Origin: Botryosphaeria dothidea
Taxonomy: Eukaryota; Ascomycota; Dothideomycetes; Botryosphaeriales; Botryosphaeriaceae
Assembly: GCA_011503125.2 (NCBI GenBank)
Contig: WWBZ02000051.1
Span: 930,001-994,000 of the forward strand
DNA length: 64,000 nt
Reading direction: 5' to 3'
A program made the translations under genes and the position numbers. Every line of letters starts with the position of its first letter. The first letter of the stretch is position 1. The notes under the pieces were generated by a model. That model saw only the letters and a list, made by a program, of their open reading frames with translations, was not told the origin of the DNA and ran no database searches. Shown here one piece after another: positions 1 through 12,342 of the stretch.

Positions 1-225
1 CTGCACGCCCAAGCCGACCTGGTAGCCGACGGTCTGCGCTGACGAGGTGCCTTGCGAGGCGATGGTGCCGCCGGTTGCGAAGATGGTGACGTTTGGAAGG
101 GAGGCATTGATGCTGGGTTGCTCCAGCTCTTGGCGCGGGAGGATAGGGTAGGAGACGGGAGATGCGATGGCACTGGGGAGGAGGGCGGCAGCGGCGGCTG
201 CCAGGGAGAAGGTATTGGAGAGCAT
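1..225 (-). CDS. L-asparaginase, secreted type, 5' part only
   Basis: The first 75 codons of a minus-strand gene that runs off the left edge. The protein opens with an alanine/leucine-rich signal peptide (about residues 1-22), then a short linker, then VTIFATGGTIAS. That last motif is the N-terminal hallmark of type II asparaginases and carries the first catalytic Thr (TGGTIA). Members hydrolyse L-asparagine to aspartate and ammonia; the signal peptide suggests an extracellular or wall enzyme. The start is the only ATG ahead of the signal peptide in this frame. The C-terminal catalytic parts lie outside the window, so activity cannot be judged. Family assignment rests on one short but very specific motif. 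Confidence 0.85.
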   Translation of the reverse strand, partial: MLSNTFSLAAAAAALLPSAIASPVSYPILPRQELEQPSINASLPNVTIFATGGTIASQGTSSAQTVGYQVGLGVQ

Positions 226-2427
226 GATGTCCGGAGAGGCGCGAGAGTAGAAGAACTCTGCTGAGACAAGGGAGAGGAATAGAACAGATGATCTTGAGCA
301 GCGCGCTGAAGAGGGAAAATCGTGAATTGGCGGCTCTTTGCCTACCTATTTATACTAAAAGAACTAGGGATCTGTTTCGTACCTGTCACTGACTCTTACC
401 TACGAGACTCCAGGTCTTGTCTATCAAAGCTCGCTACCATAGCCTCGATGCCGAGAAAACGCGGAGCACGAACTGACTGGCGCGCCCCCCAGACCACCGA
501 TTGTGTCATCGAATTGTCTGCCGATTAATCGAGCAATGTCCGCAAAAATGGCCGAAGCCTGCTGCGGGTAGCTATCTTTTGCTTCGCGTGGGGTACATGC
601 GGCTATGGAGGCTTTGCTCAGGCACCCTTGCGGGGGCAGTGATGGGCGCTCCACAGCACACTGGCCAACAGCCATCGGCCTTGGCATGTACAGGGCCGAA
701 CATAAGAGCCCGATGACAGAGAAAATCCAGGACTGAAGAGCGGCCGGATGCTCTTGGCTAGTGAGATTGGCTGCGTCATCGCTCGTTTACGATATTTGGG
801 CGACGGGAAATCCCTATACCGCTCGTCCAATGCCGGCTTCGCGGAACGGCGTCGTGCTGATAGATTCGAATGACCTTATCGTGGCCGAAGTGGAGGAATT
901 CCGTGGTCGGACGGCGTGATCCTTTCTTCAGCATCTCCACAGCAGGACGAGGCGGTGGGCAGAAGCAGGGAGCGAAGCCGGAGCCAACGAGCGTATCTGC
1001 GGTCGATAATGCTTACGAAACAACGATAGCGGAAAAGAGAGACAGAGATAGGAAGAGGCGGGTGGACCTTCTCGGGAGGGACGGATCAAAGAGAGTCCGC
1101 CGCCCGATTTGCCGACGGGTTGATCAGGGGAGCGAGCCAATCACATACACGCCCGCCCAAAGCGGCAATTGATGCACGCCTTCACACGACGGAGCTGCGA
1201 GACCTCGTCAGGCAGGCAGCCAAAACACCGCGACTGACAAACAAAAACTCCGTCTCGTGGGACTGCCGCATACGTGCGTCAATGCAGCTAAGCGCACGAT
1301 GTGACGCCGAAAACGTAAAGCTTTGGTGCTGGCAGATGACGAGCTGTCACCGTGCAGCATCGTGAGCGGTTTCTTGGTGTTGGCATTACCCCTCCAAAAC
1401 TGCGAGGGATCCGCAATCGACCACGGGATTACGTCGATTTCCCTTAAGGCCCCTCAACCCCTGATCTGGAGATCCCTGGCCCTGCTGCGAAGCTTAGGCG
1501 CTTGGCGACCTAGCAGCAGAGCCGCCGAATCGTACTGCAGTCCGTCGGTCTTGGCAGAAGATTTCACTGAGGCAGTGTTGAGTCTTCTTCTTGGAGTGAG
1601 ACATGAGCTGCTGTTTGAGGAAATGTTCAACGATTCAGGTTGCGCAGCTCACGACTAACACGAAATATGGGCTGTGCAGCACTGGGTTATAGAAGGAATG
1701 GTCGGACCGCATAGTAAGTATTGCAACAGCAGGTGAGGCGGCACTTACTCGCCCATGGGGATATGGAGTATCCACTTGAATCCCAAAAATCAGCTAAGAA
1801 GAACAGCGCAACCGAAACCATGGCATCGCCATTGACGCCCTGATTCGGGCTCTTTTCCCTAGGGGATACATTTGCTCCACTCATTGTCCCAGCCAGCTCG
1901 CATGCAAGCGACGAATTCATCAACGTCCCGCATCGCCTCACCCGAGTCTGCGCAGAATGCGGTATAGCAAGAAAAGTTCTTCATCAGCTGATGGATTTAC
2001 TCCGCCCATTGTGCCAGCAACGCCTGGTTGCGCCCATCAGATCGTCCAGTACTAGTAACAGCAAAGAGAAGAAGCCAGCCCAAGTGCGAGATGAAAGCCA
2101 TGGAAATGACCCGAGAAAACACCCTGTCCGATGCCAGTCTGCCACTCCCTTATCCACCAACCACAAGGAAAAAATCGTACAGAAAAGGGGTTATCTCTGG
2201 TTGTCGTGTCTTTGTGCTTTCGCGTTTGCGTTAAAGGTGAGAAATGAAGTGTGATATCGAGTCGAAGCCAAGAAAGAGCAAAAAGTCGCTTCGAGATGCC
2301 GAGGAAGTCTCAGACATTACTGAATCGGCGGAATACTGTTCCCAGGCGCCTCAAAGCTTTGCGCTTCGCATCCCTGTGAAGCGTAAAATCGGTGTAGAAT
2401 CTTGTAAGTGAGGGAAGCTGCGGAAAA
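226..2427. other. intergenic, no gene recognised
   Basis: About 2.2 kb between the asparaginase start and the Skt5 stop. Open frames here are short and lack signal peptides, splice structure or recognisable motifs. The first few hundred bases must include the asparaginase promoter. I see no tRNA or repeat. Confidence 0.5.
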
Positions 2428-5400
2428 TTACATCACCACGCAGTTCTCCTCATGCTGTCTCTGGTTCGAGCGGGACAGGCGTTCACGGCCCTTCTGGACC
2501 TTGGCACCGCCCTTCTTGAGCTCCTCGAGACGTTCGCGCGCCTTAGGGAAGTTGTAGGCTAGGGTGAAAAATGTTAGCCTCTTGCTCTTCAGTTAATGGT
2601 CTAGGCAAGCACTTACAAGCTGCACGGCCGTACCATCTCTTCGCCTCTTCCAAGCTCCTGGGGCAGCCGATTCCAACTTCCGTGTAGTATCCCATGGCGA
2701 ACCTACCCACTATTAGTATATCCTCCATACTGCCCCTTATGTAGAGCACTTACATAGCCTTCGGCAGCGGCGGGTCTGCGCACGCCGCCTTCCTCGCCCA
2801 CAGGTACGCCTCGGTATCGCTCTGTTCCAAAACGCCCGGAATACCCGTAAGATACCAACCCGACAGCGCCAGCTCACTCTGATGCTCTTCCTGAGCTGCT
2901 GCACGCGTGTACCACGCAAGACTGTTCCTCGGATCGACCGGACATCCCAGATGACCGTACTCAAACGCCTCGCCGAGACGGAACTGCGAGAACTTGTACC
3001 CAAACTCAGCAGCCTTTTTGAACATGTCGAAAGCGTATCGCTCGTCGCGAGCAACCACATCCGCCGCCGCATCGCGAGCACTGGCCTTGTTGGAATACAA
3101 TAGAGCGAGTTCGTGGAGAGAGTGCGGGTTCTCTTCGTTGGCCTGCTCGGCAGCACGCTTGAGCCAAGTCACAGCTTCGTGCGGCGACTTCGGCTGGTTC
3201 AGCAAGCCCTTCAGCTGGATCATGCCCATCTTGTACATGGCAGCGACGTCACCGAGGGTAGCGGCACGCTTGTACCATTGCACGGCCTTAGCAGGGTCCT
3301 TGCGAGTACCACCGCCATCCTCGGCACCGATCTCGCAACACACTGCAGTGCGGTAAGCTGCCTGTGCGTGACCAAGCTTCGCGGCCTCCAGGTACAGCGA
3401 GAATGCTTCCTTCTCGTTAGAATCGAGCCCGAGCTGGCCTGAACCCAGGGAATCCGCGTAGTAGAACATCGCCTCCGGATACTTGCCGTGGGCGAGCTTC
3501 TTAACTACCTTTTGCGCTTCCAGCGTGTAACGTTCCCGGTTCTTGTTGCGAGTCTTTGCATCCGCGCGGCCGCCTTCATCGGCAAGCACGGCGGCGGCCT
3601 CAACGAGTTTCTTCGCGAAGCGCAATTGTAGCTCCTTATCGGCCGGGCGGGATGCAGCGTTGTTGCGCAGCTTAGCCAATCCTTCCATAGTAATCGGGTC
3701 AGACATCCGGCGAGCCCTCCGCTGCGATCCAGTAGGGGAAGGGCCACCCGGGACAGTCTGGTTGCTGCCTTGGTGCTGCCGGACGGGAACAGGCTTGCCT
3801 TGCTGCTGTGCCTGTTGGCCTCCCTGCTGACCTCCCTGAAGTCCAGGACGTACGGGCGTGGGATGGTGCGGAAGAGCGTCCGGATCGTTCTTGCGCTGTT
3901 CCACAGGACTCATCATGTTGTTGCCTCGCTCAGGGCTCATAATATTGTTGCCGCGCTCAGGACTCATCATGTTGTTTCCGCGTTGATTGACCGGGCTCAT
4001 CATGTTGTTGCGCTGATCAACCGGGCTCATCATATTGTTTCCACCACGCGCAGCCATGTTGGTCTGAACTGGCGGACCACGTACCCTGTGATCGGGAAGG
4101 GGGCCATTTGGAGGAGCATTGTTGTTGTAGCGTCCGTTGGGACCAGGATCCGATCTCTGGCTCATGTCTGTAGCGTTGCGCTGTAGCTCCGCCGGGCGAC
4201 CTCCGTACGGGCGACCGCCAAGGGGAGCTTGAGGACCCGGAGTGCCGCGAGGGGGTCCGTTGGGCGGCTGTCCACCCCAACCAGCTGCTGGAGGACCACG
4301 TGCTCCATGGCCGTGCGAAGTTCCCGGCCGCGGTAGCGGCGGTGCCTGCGCATAACCACCATAGCCTCCCATGCCTCCCTGGTCGTTGAACGTCTGGCTT
4401 CGCGGCAAATTAGGCACCGGGGGCGCATCGGCAGGTATTTCGGCGACATAGTTAGGATTTTGGCCGCGGTTGAAATCCGGCTGGGATCTGCTCCTGTGTA
4501 TCGACTGGCCCTGGCTGAAGTTGGAGTTGGACCTTCCGCGGGGTTCCTGAGTTTGAGGAGGGAAGTTCTGCCGTTGCGCCTGCGGGGTGTTGTTGCCCGA
4601 GCCCCCGGATAAATGGTCCTCAAATGAATGTCCACGCCGATGGTTTGGTGCCTGTGGAATGCTGTCAAAGTCTGGCATCTCGGCCTCGATGGCTTCCTCT
4701 CGACTTAAAGGCTTGCGAGGATCGTGATTGCGCTGGCTGTGGTTGTTGTAGTAAGTGTCGTAAACGTCTTCCACAGTATCACGTTTATCAGGTTGATACT
4801 TAAGCGGAGCGTAAGGCGCAGGAGGAGCTTGTCTGCTGCGATCGTTGCCCGCCGTCGTGGGGCGTGGAGGAATATAGCTCTGAGACTCGGGTCCGTGGTA
4901 CCCGGCTACCGGGCCGGGCTCCTGCCACTGCTCATACTCATCTTGATAATTCTGCGGCATCGTCTGCGAGCGCTGAAGCTGCGGGGGCTGCTCCGGGGAG
5001 CCAAAGGGCATGCGGAAGCCGCCGATCTGGTTGTCAGGCCTCGCCGTGTGTGATCGCTGAGGCGGAGGAGGGCGTTCGAATTGGTCTGGTCCGCGTCCGT
5101 ATCCGGGCATTCTCGGTCTGTTGCCATCCAAACTGGGGCGAGGTCCGTCGCTCGCCTTGCTCATCTTTCGCGGGGCCTGCCTAGGATGTTCGCCACTGGG
5201 TCTTGCAACTCCCGGAGCATTCTCCATTATTAAATTAGCCATGTCGTCCTCCAGTGTGCGATTCTTAGATCTTGGGGGACTCTTTTTATTCGGAAATACC
5301 GGAAAAGGATTGTCGAAGGGCAGTGCTTCGGGAGAGGCTGGGCGGTTCGTAGCTTGCTAGATGTCAGCGATGGTCTGCGATCTTTATGTTTGCAAGCTGC

Positions 5401-5945
5401 TCACGTTGTCTAGCAGCGCGCGGCGGTGCGTTCTGAGGCGGGGGCCTGCCGCGGCTCATCGGCTCACCGTTGGGACCAAAGTCCTGTGGAGGTCGTGCAT
5501 TAGGCGGCGCACCGCGCGGAGGTGGACCTCCATAGCCTCCCCTTCCTGACGGAGGGCCATATCCTCCTCTGCCCCGAGGCGCAGGACCGGGACCTCCGCC
5601 GCGACCTCGCGGCGCAGCTCCAGGTGGTGGGCCCTGCCCGTAGTTCTGCGGCGGCGGCGGCGGCGGCGGCGGACCTCCATTCACTCTTCCGTAGCCTCCT
5701 TGAGGCGGGTTTTGTCGCGGTGGCGGGCCCTGCTGATAGCCTCCGGCGTATCCTCCGGCGTATCCATCGTCGTAGTAGCCGTTCTGGTTCTGGTATCCGT
5801 CGTCGTATCCGTATCCGTCATACTGCTGGGCCTGCCCGTAGCCGTTGTAGTGAGCGTCATCGTAAGGGTTGCCCTGGTCGTAGTACTGCTGCTGCTGCTG
5901 CTGGGGAGGCGGTGGGCGGTAGTTCTGGCGCTGGTCGTAAGCCAT
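2428..5945 (-). CDS. SKT5: Skt5/Chs4-like Sel1-repeat activator of chitin synthase
   Basis: Four exons (5405-5945, 2754-5352, 2617-2702, 2428-2558) total 3357 nt and give 1118 residues. All three introns (52, 51 and 58 nt) have GT-AG ends and keep frame. The N-terminal ~700 residues are low complexity, rich in Pro, Gln, Gly and Tyr, with five tandem copies of an NNxMSP motif (about residues 614-667). The C-terminal ~340 residues hold successive Sel1 repeats of the AxYRLGxxYE type, e.g. KAVQWYKRAATLGD and AMGYYTEVGIGC. The protein ends in CVVM, a CaaX box, so farnesylation and membrane attachment are expected. In yeast, Skt5/Chs4 brings chitin synthase III to the bud neck and activates it; filamentous fungi keep several paralogues. 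A paralogue of different role cannot be excluded. Confidence 0.9.
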
Positions 5946-6867
5946 GGCGGGCGGACGCGACTCGCGCGGCGTGGGTGTCGAGGGAGCGGTGGTGGTGGTG
6001 TTCAGTTCAGTCGCAAGTGAGAAGTGGTGAGCGGAAAGGAGCGTGGGGCCTTAACGGGCGAGGCCTGCCATGCAATAAGGCGCTTTGGCACCTTAAGTCG
6101 CAGGCAGTCGTGTTCGTGTGGGTTTGCGGAAGTCGGGCAGAGGTGCTGGGGCTGGCGTCGAGGCTGAAATTGCTCGGTTATGGGCAGATCACCATGACTT
6201 GGCTGCGGCAGCAGCAACAATCACAATTACGGATGCCACAGCGTTCCGGATTGGGAGCTGAAGCTCGACGTGTCGGAGGCTAAGCAAAGCTTGCGCTGGA
6301 GATTGATGCGTTTCAAATCACCCCGGCGCACAGGGTCGGTTCCTGGACCAGAGGCGGGCGGAAGACCAATGGCAGCGGTTGGAGGCGAGAAACGCCGTCT
6401 GTCAGGGTCGCACCGAAGTGGCCGCACGGGGGAGCTGCCTGCGAACACGCGCAAAGGGAGCGCCGGGGGCGAGGGGGCGCGCTCGACTTGGATGGAGGAG
6501 TGTTTGCCCACAAGCGCGCGCGCACTTCGCCGTAGGAAGACGTGTAGGGCGGCACCAGCGACGGTATGACGACCAATCAATGCGGGTCCAGGGCGCTGCA
6601 ATTTCAGGTGCCGCCGCCCGGCTCGGCGCTGGGCCAAAGGCAGCAAGCACGGCCCCAGAGCCCTCAGCCACAGCCCTGCACCGCCACGGGCCTGCCCGAA
6701 AATCGATGACACGGACGATCCAAAGCCAATCGCAACCACAACACCTCCGCCAGACAAGTCTCGACACCCCCGCGTGACCTCAGGAATTCGCGTCTCTCCA
6801 CCGTGCCGCCGCTGGACAACCTCATTGCCTTGATTTCACTCCTCCAAGCCCCCCTGCCACCGCCGAT
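5946..6867. promoter_or_regulatory. divergent promoter region between SKT5-like gene and CBP4
   Basis: A 922-bp gap between two genes transcribed away from each other, so it should hold both promoters. Open frames here are short and uninformative. I see no clear TATA box. Confidence 0.45.
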
Positions 6868-7545
6868 ATGCCGGGCGCCGGTCTCTGGGTCAAGATGTTC
6901 TCCGCGTGGGTCCGCCGCCGCCTCCACTGCGAGCCCCGACACTGATGACAGCTGGACAGGGGCGCTTTGTTGTGCATTGGGGGTCCCGCCCTCGTCTACT
7001 ACGTGTCTCCATCTGAGGAGGAGCTGTTCAAGGTACGCGTTTTACCTGCGTCGATCATGCCTCCATCCTCCTCCATCTCCATCATCATTCGAGTCATGCC
7101 TCGTGTAACACTGCATCATCTCTCTACCTCAACTGAGTTTCATCGTCCGATTGGCTGCTCCCTCCGTGTTCTTCTGTGTTCCTCGCCCAATTCAATGTTC
7201 ACTGCAGACAGCACAGCAGCTCACATGCCAACAATAGAGGTACAACCCGGAGCTGCAGAAGCGCTCCTTGGAGAACCGCATCGGAAAGCAGCAGGACTTC
7301 GATGACTTTGTTAACCGGTTAAAGGAGTATTCCAAGTCTGACAAGCCAAGTAAGACTGAAAGATCCTGGTACGCCTGGCTCGGCTTGAATGCTAACCTTG
7401 CGTTATAGTCTGGGAAGCTGCAGAGGAAGCACAGCGCAAGCACTCTGCGATACAGCGCCAGAAGATCCTCGATGAGCAGCGCCAGCTAGCTGCTGACGTC
7501 GAGCGGAGACGTCAAGAAATTCGGCAGTCGACGGGAGAGCACTAA
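6868..7545 (+). CDS. CBP4: Cbp4, mitochondrial complex III assembly factor
   Basis: Four exons (6868-6905, 6960-7032, 7238-7349, 7409-7545) sum to 360 nt and give 119 residues. Frame is kept across three introns; the first has a CTGAT branch site just before its acceptor. One transmembrane segment (about residues 11-30, ending ALVYYV) is followed by EEELFK, then [14 protein letters not shown] and a charged coiled-coil tail. This layout is typical of Cbp4, a single-pass inner-membrane protein that with Cbp3 and Cbp6 helps make and assemble cytochrome b. The length fits fungal Cbp4. No single exon is long enough to stand out as an open frame. Confidence 0.93.
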
Positions 7546-9320
7546 AGCTCACACGCGCCGTCCGTTGCAATTCTCCTTGTCGTCGTATTTTGCTGTATGA
7601 TATCATCCACTGCCTGTACCATAAAATTACATCGCCAAACATGCATGGCGCCGATTACGAATGCATACGAACTGTTTTTGCGCTCCCTCCAGCTTTGCGA
7701 CGTTGTTGCCCTTGAATCCGCCCTCTGCCACCTGTTTCGCTAATGAGCTGTCGGCAAGCCTTGCCGAGGCTAAAATCAACAGCATTTGTGGCAAGGTCAG
7801 GCGTTGAACCTTACCACGATATGCAGAACTTTAGATGCATTCGGACTGCAAAGTCCCGATGCGCGAAACGGGCGCTGCATGGGCCGAAGTGGTGTGCAGC
7901 CGTGCTACTCTCCCACACGCACTAATCCGCAGCAGGCAAAACTCAACAGCACAAAGCTTCTTTCGCGCACACTCCGATCGCATTTCCAGAACAACTTAAG
8001 CATCATCGCACCCGCGGAGCTACGATGGGCCGGAGGTAAGCATATACCATGCGGTGCTTTGACCCAAACAGGAACCGTCGCAATATTTGCAAATAAGGTT
8101 TGAAGGAGAAATCCGAAAAAGGGGTGCACAGGCCGGGTAATGGGGCGGACACGCATGACAGCGGGAAGGCGGATAGTGTGACGGGGAACCTTGCTGCCAA
8201 TCCTCATCACCACGTGTATGAGTAAAGCGGTCTCCAGCTTCTCGCAACCATGTTATAGATTCGGCTTCTATACATGCGCCTCGTCACTTCAGTTGCATCC
8301 TTTCATCTCGTCTTGCCGTGTTCGTGAATCAGTTTCGCATGCTTACACGGCATTATTAGGCGTATATTGCTCCTAATCTTGCAATTTGAGCCTGTTCGCG
8401 AAGAATAAATGAAGCCGCAAATCGCGAACGATAAAAAGCGGGCTCAAGAGTGTTGTTGCTTTGCTGGGTGGTTTTGATGGCGGAGCCAAGAATGATCGCG
8501 ATGGAAACTTTCTGCTATTTTAAGATTTGCGGTGCCTCATTCATCTCAGACGCAGGGTGTTGGAGGGGCTGGGTTATCCCGTTCCCCGTATACAGGATCT
8601 AGACTTTGCACAGATGTAGATATATTGAGGGTCTGGTTTCTGTGTCATGATATCGTTGCCAGAAAACAATTGAAAAGACGTGGCAAATTTCAAACCACAA
8701 GATGCAACGAACCTAGGTAAATCAGCCGTCAGAGAGCGCCGAGGTATATCGGTTAAGTGCTCCATACGTGAAATGATTGTTATTGAATTTCCTACGTGAT
8801 TCTCAAATAGTACGCACAAGCATTGTTATTGCGTTGGCCGTGGATTACTGACGGCCATCAAAAGTGACTGCTGCCTTCTCCATATCATTCCAACCATATA
8901 ATCTCTACTTGATCTAAATTCAGCTGTACAAAAAAGCTTCCGTGACCGTCTGGCGACAGGCTGCTTCGGCTTCAAAATATGACGCCACATGCTACAATAA
9001 CATACACCAGATAACGGAATATCTCAGAAGTAGCAATGAATAGCAAATGTGAAATATTCACACAAACCGTGATGGGCACTGTGACAATAGATATAGAGAA
9101 ATTTCCATTGAGCCCCGACAAATCAAATTGCAGCTGCCGACGAAGCGGAGATACCGAGGTTCAAATCCAAAGTCTGTTCAAATACTTAGTTACGACTTGG
9201 AGACGCCATCTACCGTGATGCTTCCTTGGTCTGGAAGGCTCTGCATAACCTTCTGGCCTTTGGCATACTGCATCATGCACACTACAGCGCCACCGATGGA
9301 GAACTGGAAGATTGAGCAAC
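7546..9320. other. intergenic, no gene recognised
   Basis: About 1.8 kb, AT-richer than its surroundings. A tRNA B-box-like string (GGTTCAAATCC) occurs near 9160, but no A box or acceptor stem pairs with it. No supported gene. Confidence 0.5.
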
Positions 9321-10311
9321 TTAACCTGCTCCCTTGAACATTCGCCTCACAGCGTTCACGAAGTGATCCCGTTCCCTTTTTCTCGAACGCGTTGGGGAAA
9401 AAATATTGGCTGAAGTGTGTCCAATTGACCTTCCGGAAATGTTGCTATTGCTTTGAACAGGATTATTAGCTATCCGGTTGAGATAACCTTTCTCCCACTG
9501 CTGGATCTGCAGATTCTCCGCTCGTCTTGCGGATTCTTGTTGTTCAGGAGGTAATCCATGGATACGGTCTAACTCCTTTGCGTGTCTGTGAAGCTCGCTC
9601 TCAATTCCAGTGGGCGGCGGAGGTGTTTCGAGACGAACAAGATTTAGTTGCGGGTCTAAAGTGGGGGGAGTTTCGAGAGGTATCTCCTGAAAGCAATCCC
9701 CAAAATCCTCGAGAGCATTGCTACCCAAAAAGAAGATCCTTGCTCAAACCAACTCACATGGGATGTCTCCTTCACCTACAACGTGGAACGAGTAGTAGTG
9801 TGGTTCTCCAGAGACGTGCCTTCCGAAAGCACATTCGACATTAAATGTAGTATCACAAGTCCAGAATGACAAACCATCGGCTACTTCCCAGTTCCGTCCT
9901 TCGGCGTCTGTGGGTCCAGGTGTCTAGTCCGAGTTTTTTCGCTAATCTTGTCGTCATAAGGTTGACATCAGCACCAGTATCGGCGGCCGCGCGGACTTTG
10001 TAGCCATTGAGAGTGCCCCAGACGTGTTCTTGCGTAGTGCCAACCAAACATACACGAGCAGAAACACCAAGACAATCCTTGTTTCTCTCAGTGATTTGGC
10101 GAGTGCGGTGTTTAGTTAGCGTCCGAGTTTGCTCTGAGAATCGCTTTCCCACAATACAAAATCGACTCATGACTATCGTTAAAGAGGTGGGAGATCTTTT
10201 CAAAAAAAAATAAAGAAAAAAGGCAAGGGAAGACCAGTTCCCAGAGAAAAGAGTCATGGAGTTGCAGCACAAGATCAAGCAAAAGCTAAAAGAATATCGT
10301 ACGTATTTCAC
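9321..10311 (-). pseudogene. decayed gene with a retropepsin-like aspartic protease domain
   Basis: Three minus-strand frames together describe one degraded protein. The first (from ATG at 10311 or 10170) carries RAAADTGADVNLMTTRLA, a retroviral-type aspartic protease motif (DTGA) followed by the usual hydrophobic flap strand. Around 9910 the frame shifts by one base into a stretch reading GRNWEVADGLSFWTC, which ends in FHVVGEGDIPC near 9750. A further break leads to LGSNALEDFGD and a charged C-terminal tail that stops at 9321. Single-domain proteins of this kind are common in fungi, either as domesticated retroelement proteases or as host genes of unknown role. The breaks could be odd introns, but none has good splice signals at the needed places. 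Confidence 0.6.
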
Positions 10312-11270
10312 CTACCACGGAAGCTGGCAGCCGCAAATGTTTATGATCGCTTTCAACAGGCCGCTAGAAATCACATCGTGGACATTTCTGTGTTTTCTTT
10401 TTTGCATCGCAACGGAATGCTAACAACCGATAGACGAGGCGCTACTACTTTAATCAAAAATATCCGCGTTGGAGAAACCTAGGTCCCAAGCCCTCTCTGC
10501 ATTGAAGCAGTGGTTGCGGCGATCCTACTCATCGGAGCAATAAAGCCTCTTTACTTCATCTCGAACCCCGGTTGGAAGCGCGCAGAAATCTTTGCGGCAA
10601 CGGCAGCGTAAGCTGCTGTGCTTGTAGTGTTCGTTTCAGACGACCTCGGGGGCTCAAGCGGCTCCTGTAAATCTGTGTTGTTTGGAAGACAAAGCCTTAC
10701 CGAATCCAAAGTATGCGAAAGGTAAATTCAGGTGTCCGAGAGTGCTTCTGAATTTCGCATATGAGGTCGGAGAGGATTAAAGGGAGAGATGTTCAGTTCG
10801 ATCGACCCTCGGTTACACATAAGTAGTGATCTTCAACAGCTTGACGACGATGTTGGAAAATTGGGTCAAGGGGGGATATACGCGGACCCGGTATGGACTG
10901 CAAGCGGTTGATGGAATGCTACAGGAAATTCATGGAGAAACGACCAAGGCGAGAAAGCTGTTATGTCTTCGCGTGGCGTTGGTGGTGGTGTCCTTGATAG
11001 AGCCCAACTCGGAAGCGAAAGATCGACGCCGTCCATTGTCGGCTGCGGTACCAGTCAAGTACTGATGCTTAACAGTGTCGCGTTACTTTCGCGTGCGCGA
11101 CAGCCCTGGTATCACCACACAGCGGGCCATGTTTTCTCCGGGCATCCATCTCCGCCAACCAGAGCTCCGCATCGTGGTGACATCATGCACTACACGGATG
11201 GCATAAAGATGCGGAGACGACACGCCATGCAACCCCTCAATCCGTCAATTGTGCCCTTGACCCATCCAAA
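10312..11270. other. intergenic, no gene recognised
   Basis: About 960 bp upstream of the aldo-keto reductase. Short frames only, no recognisable motif. The proximal part must contain the reductase promoter. Confidence 0.45.
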
Positions 11271-12342
11271 ATGGTTTCATTCAACGCAGTGAGCGCCGCC
11301 ATCGTCGCCATCGCAGCATTCGCCGCTGCCGACGAGGTGCAGACGCCCGTCGAGCCAAACACCGCCGCAGCACCCCCGCTCCTGGGCTTCGGCACCTGGA
11401 ACCTTAGAGTCTCGCCGGAAAATACCACCGAAACCGTGTCCATCGCTATTCAGACCGGCTACCGCCACATCGACGCCGCCGCTGCATATGGAAACCAGGT
11501 TGCTGTTGGGAAGGGTATCGCCGAGGGGCTGGAGAAGGTGGGCTTGACGCGGGAGGACATCTGGGTCACAAGCAAGCTGTGGAACGACCACCACGGCGAT
11601 GCGAAGACGGTTGAAGAGGGCCTGAGCAAGACGCTGGAAGAGCTCGGCCTGGAATATTTGGATCTGTACCTGATGCACTGGCCGGTGAGCTCCGACGGTG
11701 ACTATGACTACGTCGAGGTAAGTGCTGGCCCACATGGCCTCTCTCCTGTGCAGGTGCCAATGATCAATGATCATGAACGCGCAGACGTGGAAATCCTTGG
11801 AGAAGCTGCTGCCCACCAAGGTCCGCAACATCGGCGTTGCCAATTTCTCTCCGCATCAGCTCCACAAGCTGGTGAAATCCTCGACGATCAAGCCCGCCGT
11901 GCATCAGTTCGAGCTCCACCCGTACCTCCAGCAGACGGAATGGGTCGAGTTCCACCAGAGCCATGGCATCCATGTCACGGCATACTCTCCCTTGGGCAAC
12001 ACCAATCCCACCTACCGTAGCTCCTCTCGCCCAGCCAATTCCCGCAAGAGCAAGAAGACGCCGCTGCTGCTCGAAAATCCGGAGCTTTCCAGCATTGCGG
12101 AACAACGCGGCTGCACAACGGCCCAAGTGGCCTTGGCGTGGGGTCTGCAAAGAGGAACCAGCGTGATCCCAAAGTCCAGCCACGAGAAATGGATCAGAGA
12201 GAATTTCGAGTCGTTGGAATGCGGACTCGTGGACTCGGACTTGGACAAAATTGACAAGGTTGGAGAGAAGTATCTGACGAGGTTCAACAATCCGAGCGGG
12301 GCGTGGGGAGTTGACTTGTTCGAAGGATTGGACGACGCGTGA
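11271..12342 (+). CDS. aldo-keto reductase with signal peptide
   Basis: Two exons (11271-11717, 11785-12342) total 1005 nt, 334 residues; the 67-nt intron starts GTAAGT and ends GCAG. The fold motifs are GFGTWN, GYRHIDAAAAYGNQ, VTSKLWNDHH, LYLMHWPV, VRNIGVANFS, AYSPLG and VIPKSS. The catalytic tetrad reads as D68, Y73, K102, H136. The enzyme should reduce carbonyls with NADPH. Unusually for a cytosolic family it starts with a hydrophobic, alanine-rich leader (about residues 1-20) that looks like a signal peptide, so it may be secreted or enter the ER. Substrate unknown. Neighbours give no pathway context. Confidence 0.88.

Noticed and set aside
5522..6283. Plus-strand frame of 253 codons opposite the Skt5-like N terminus
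   Set aside because: Mirror of GC-rich repeats of the real gene; no start context and no motif.
9100..9175. Possible tRNA from a GGTTCAAATCC box
   Set aside because: No A box, no anticodon arm and no acceptor stem pair with it.
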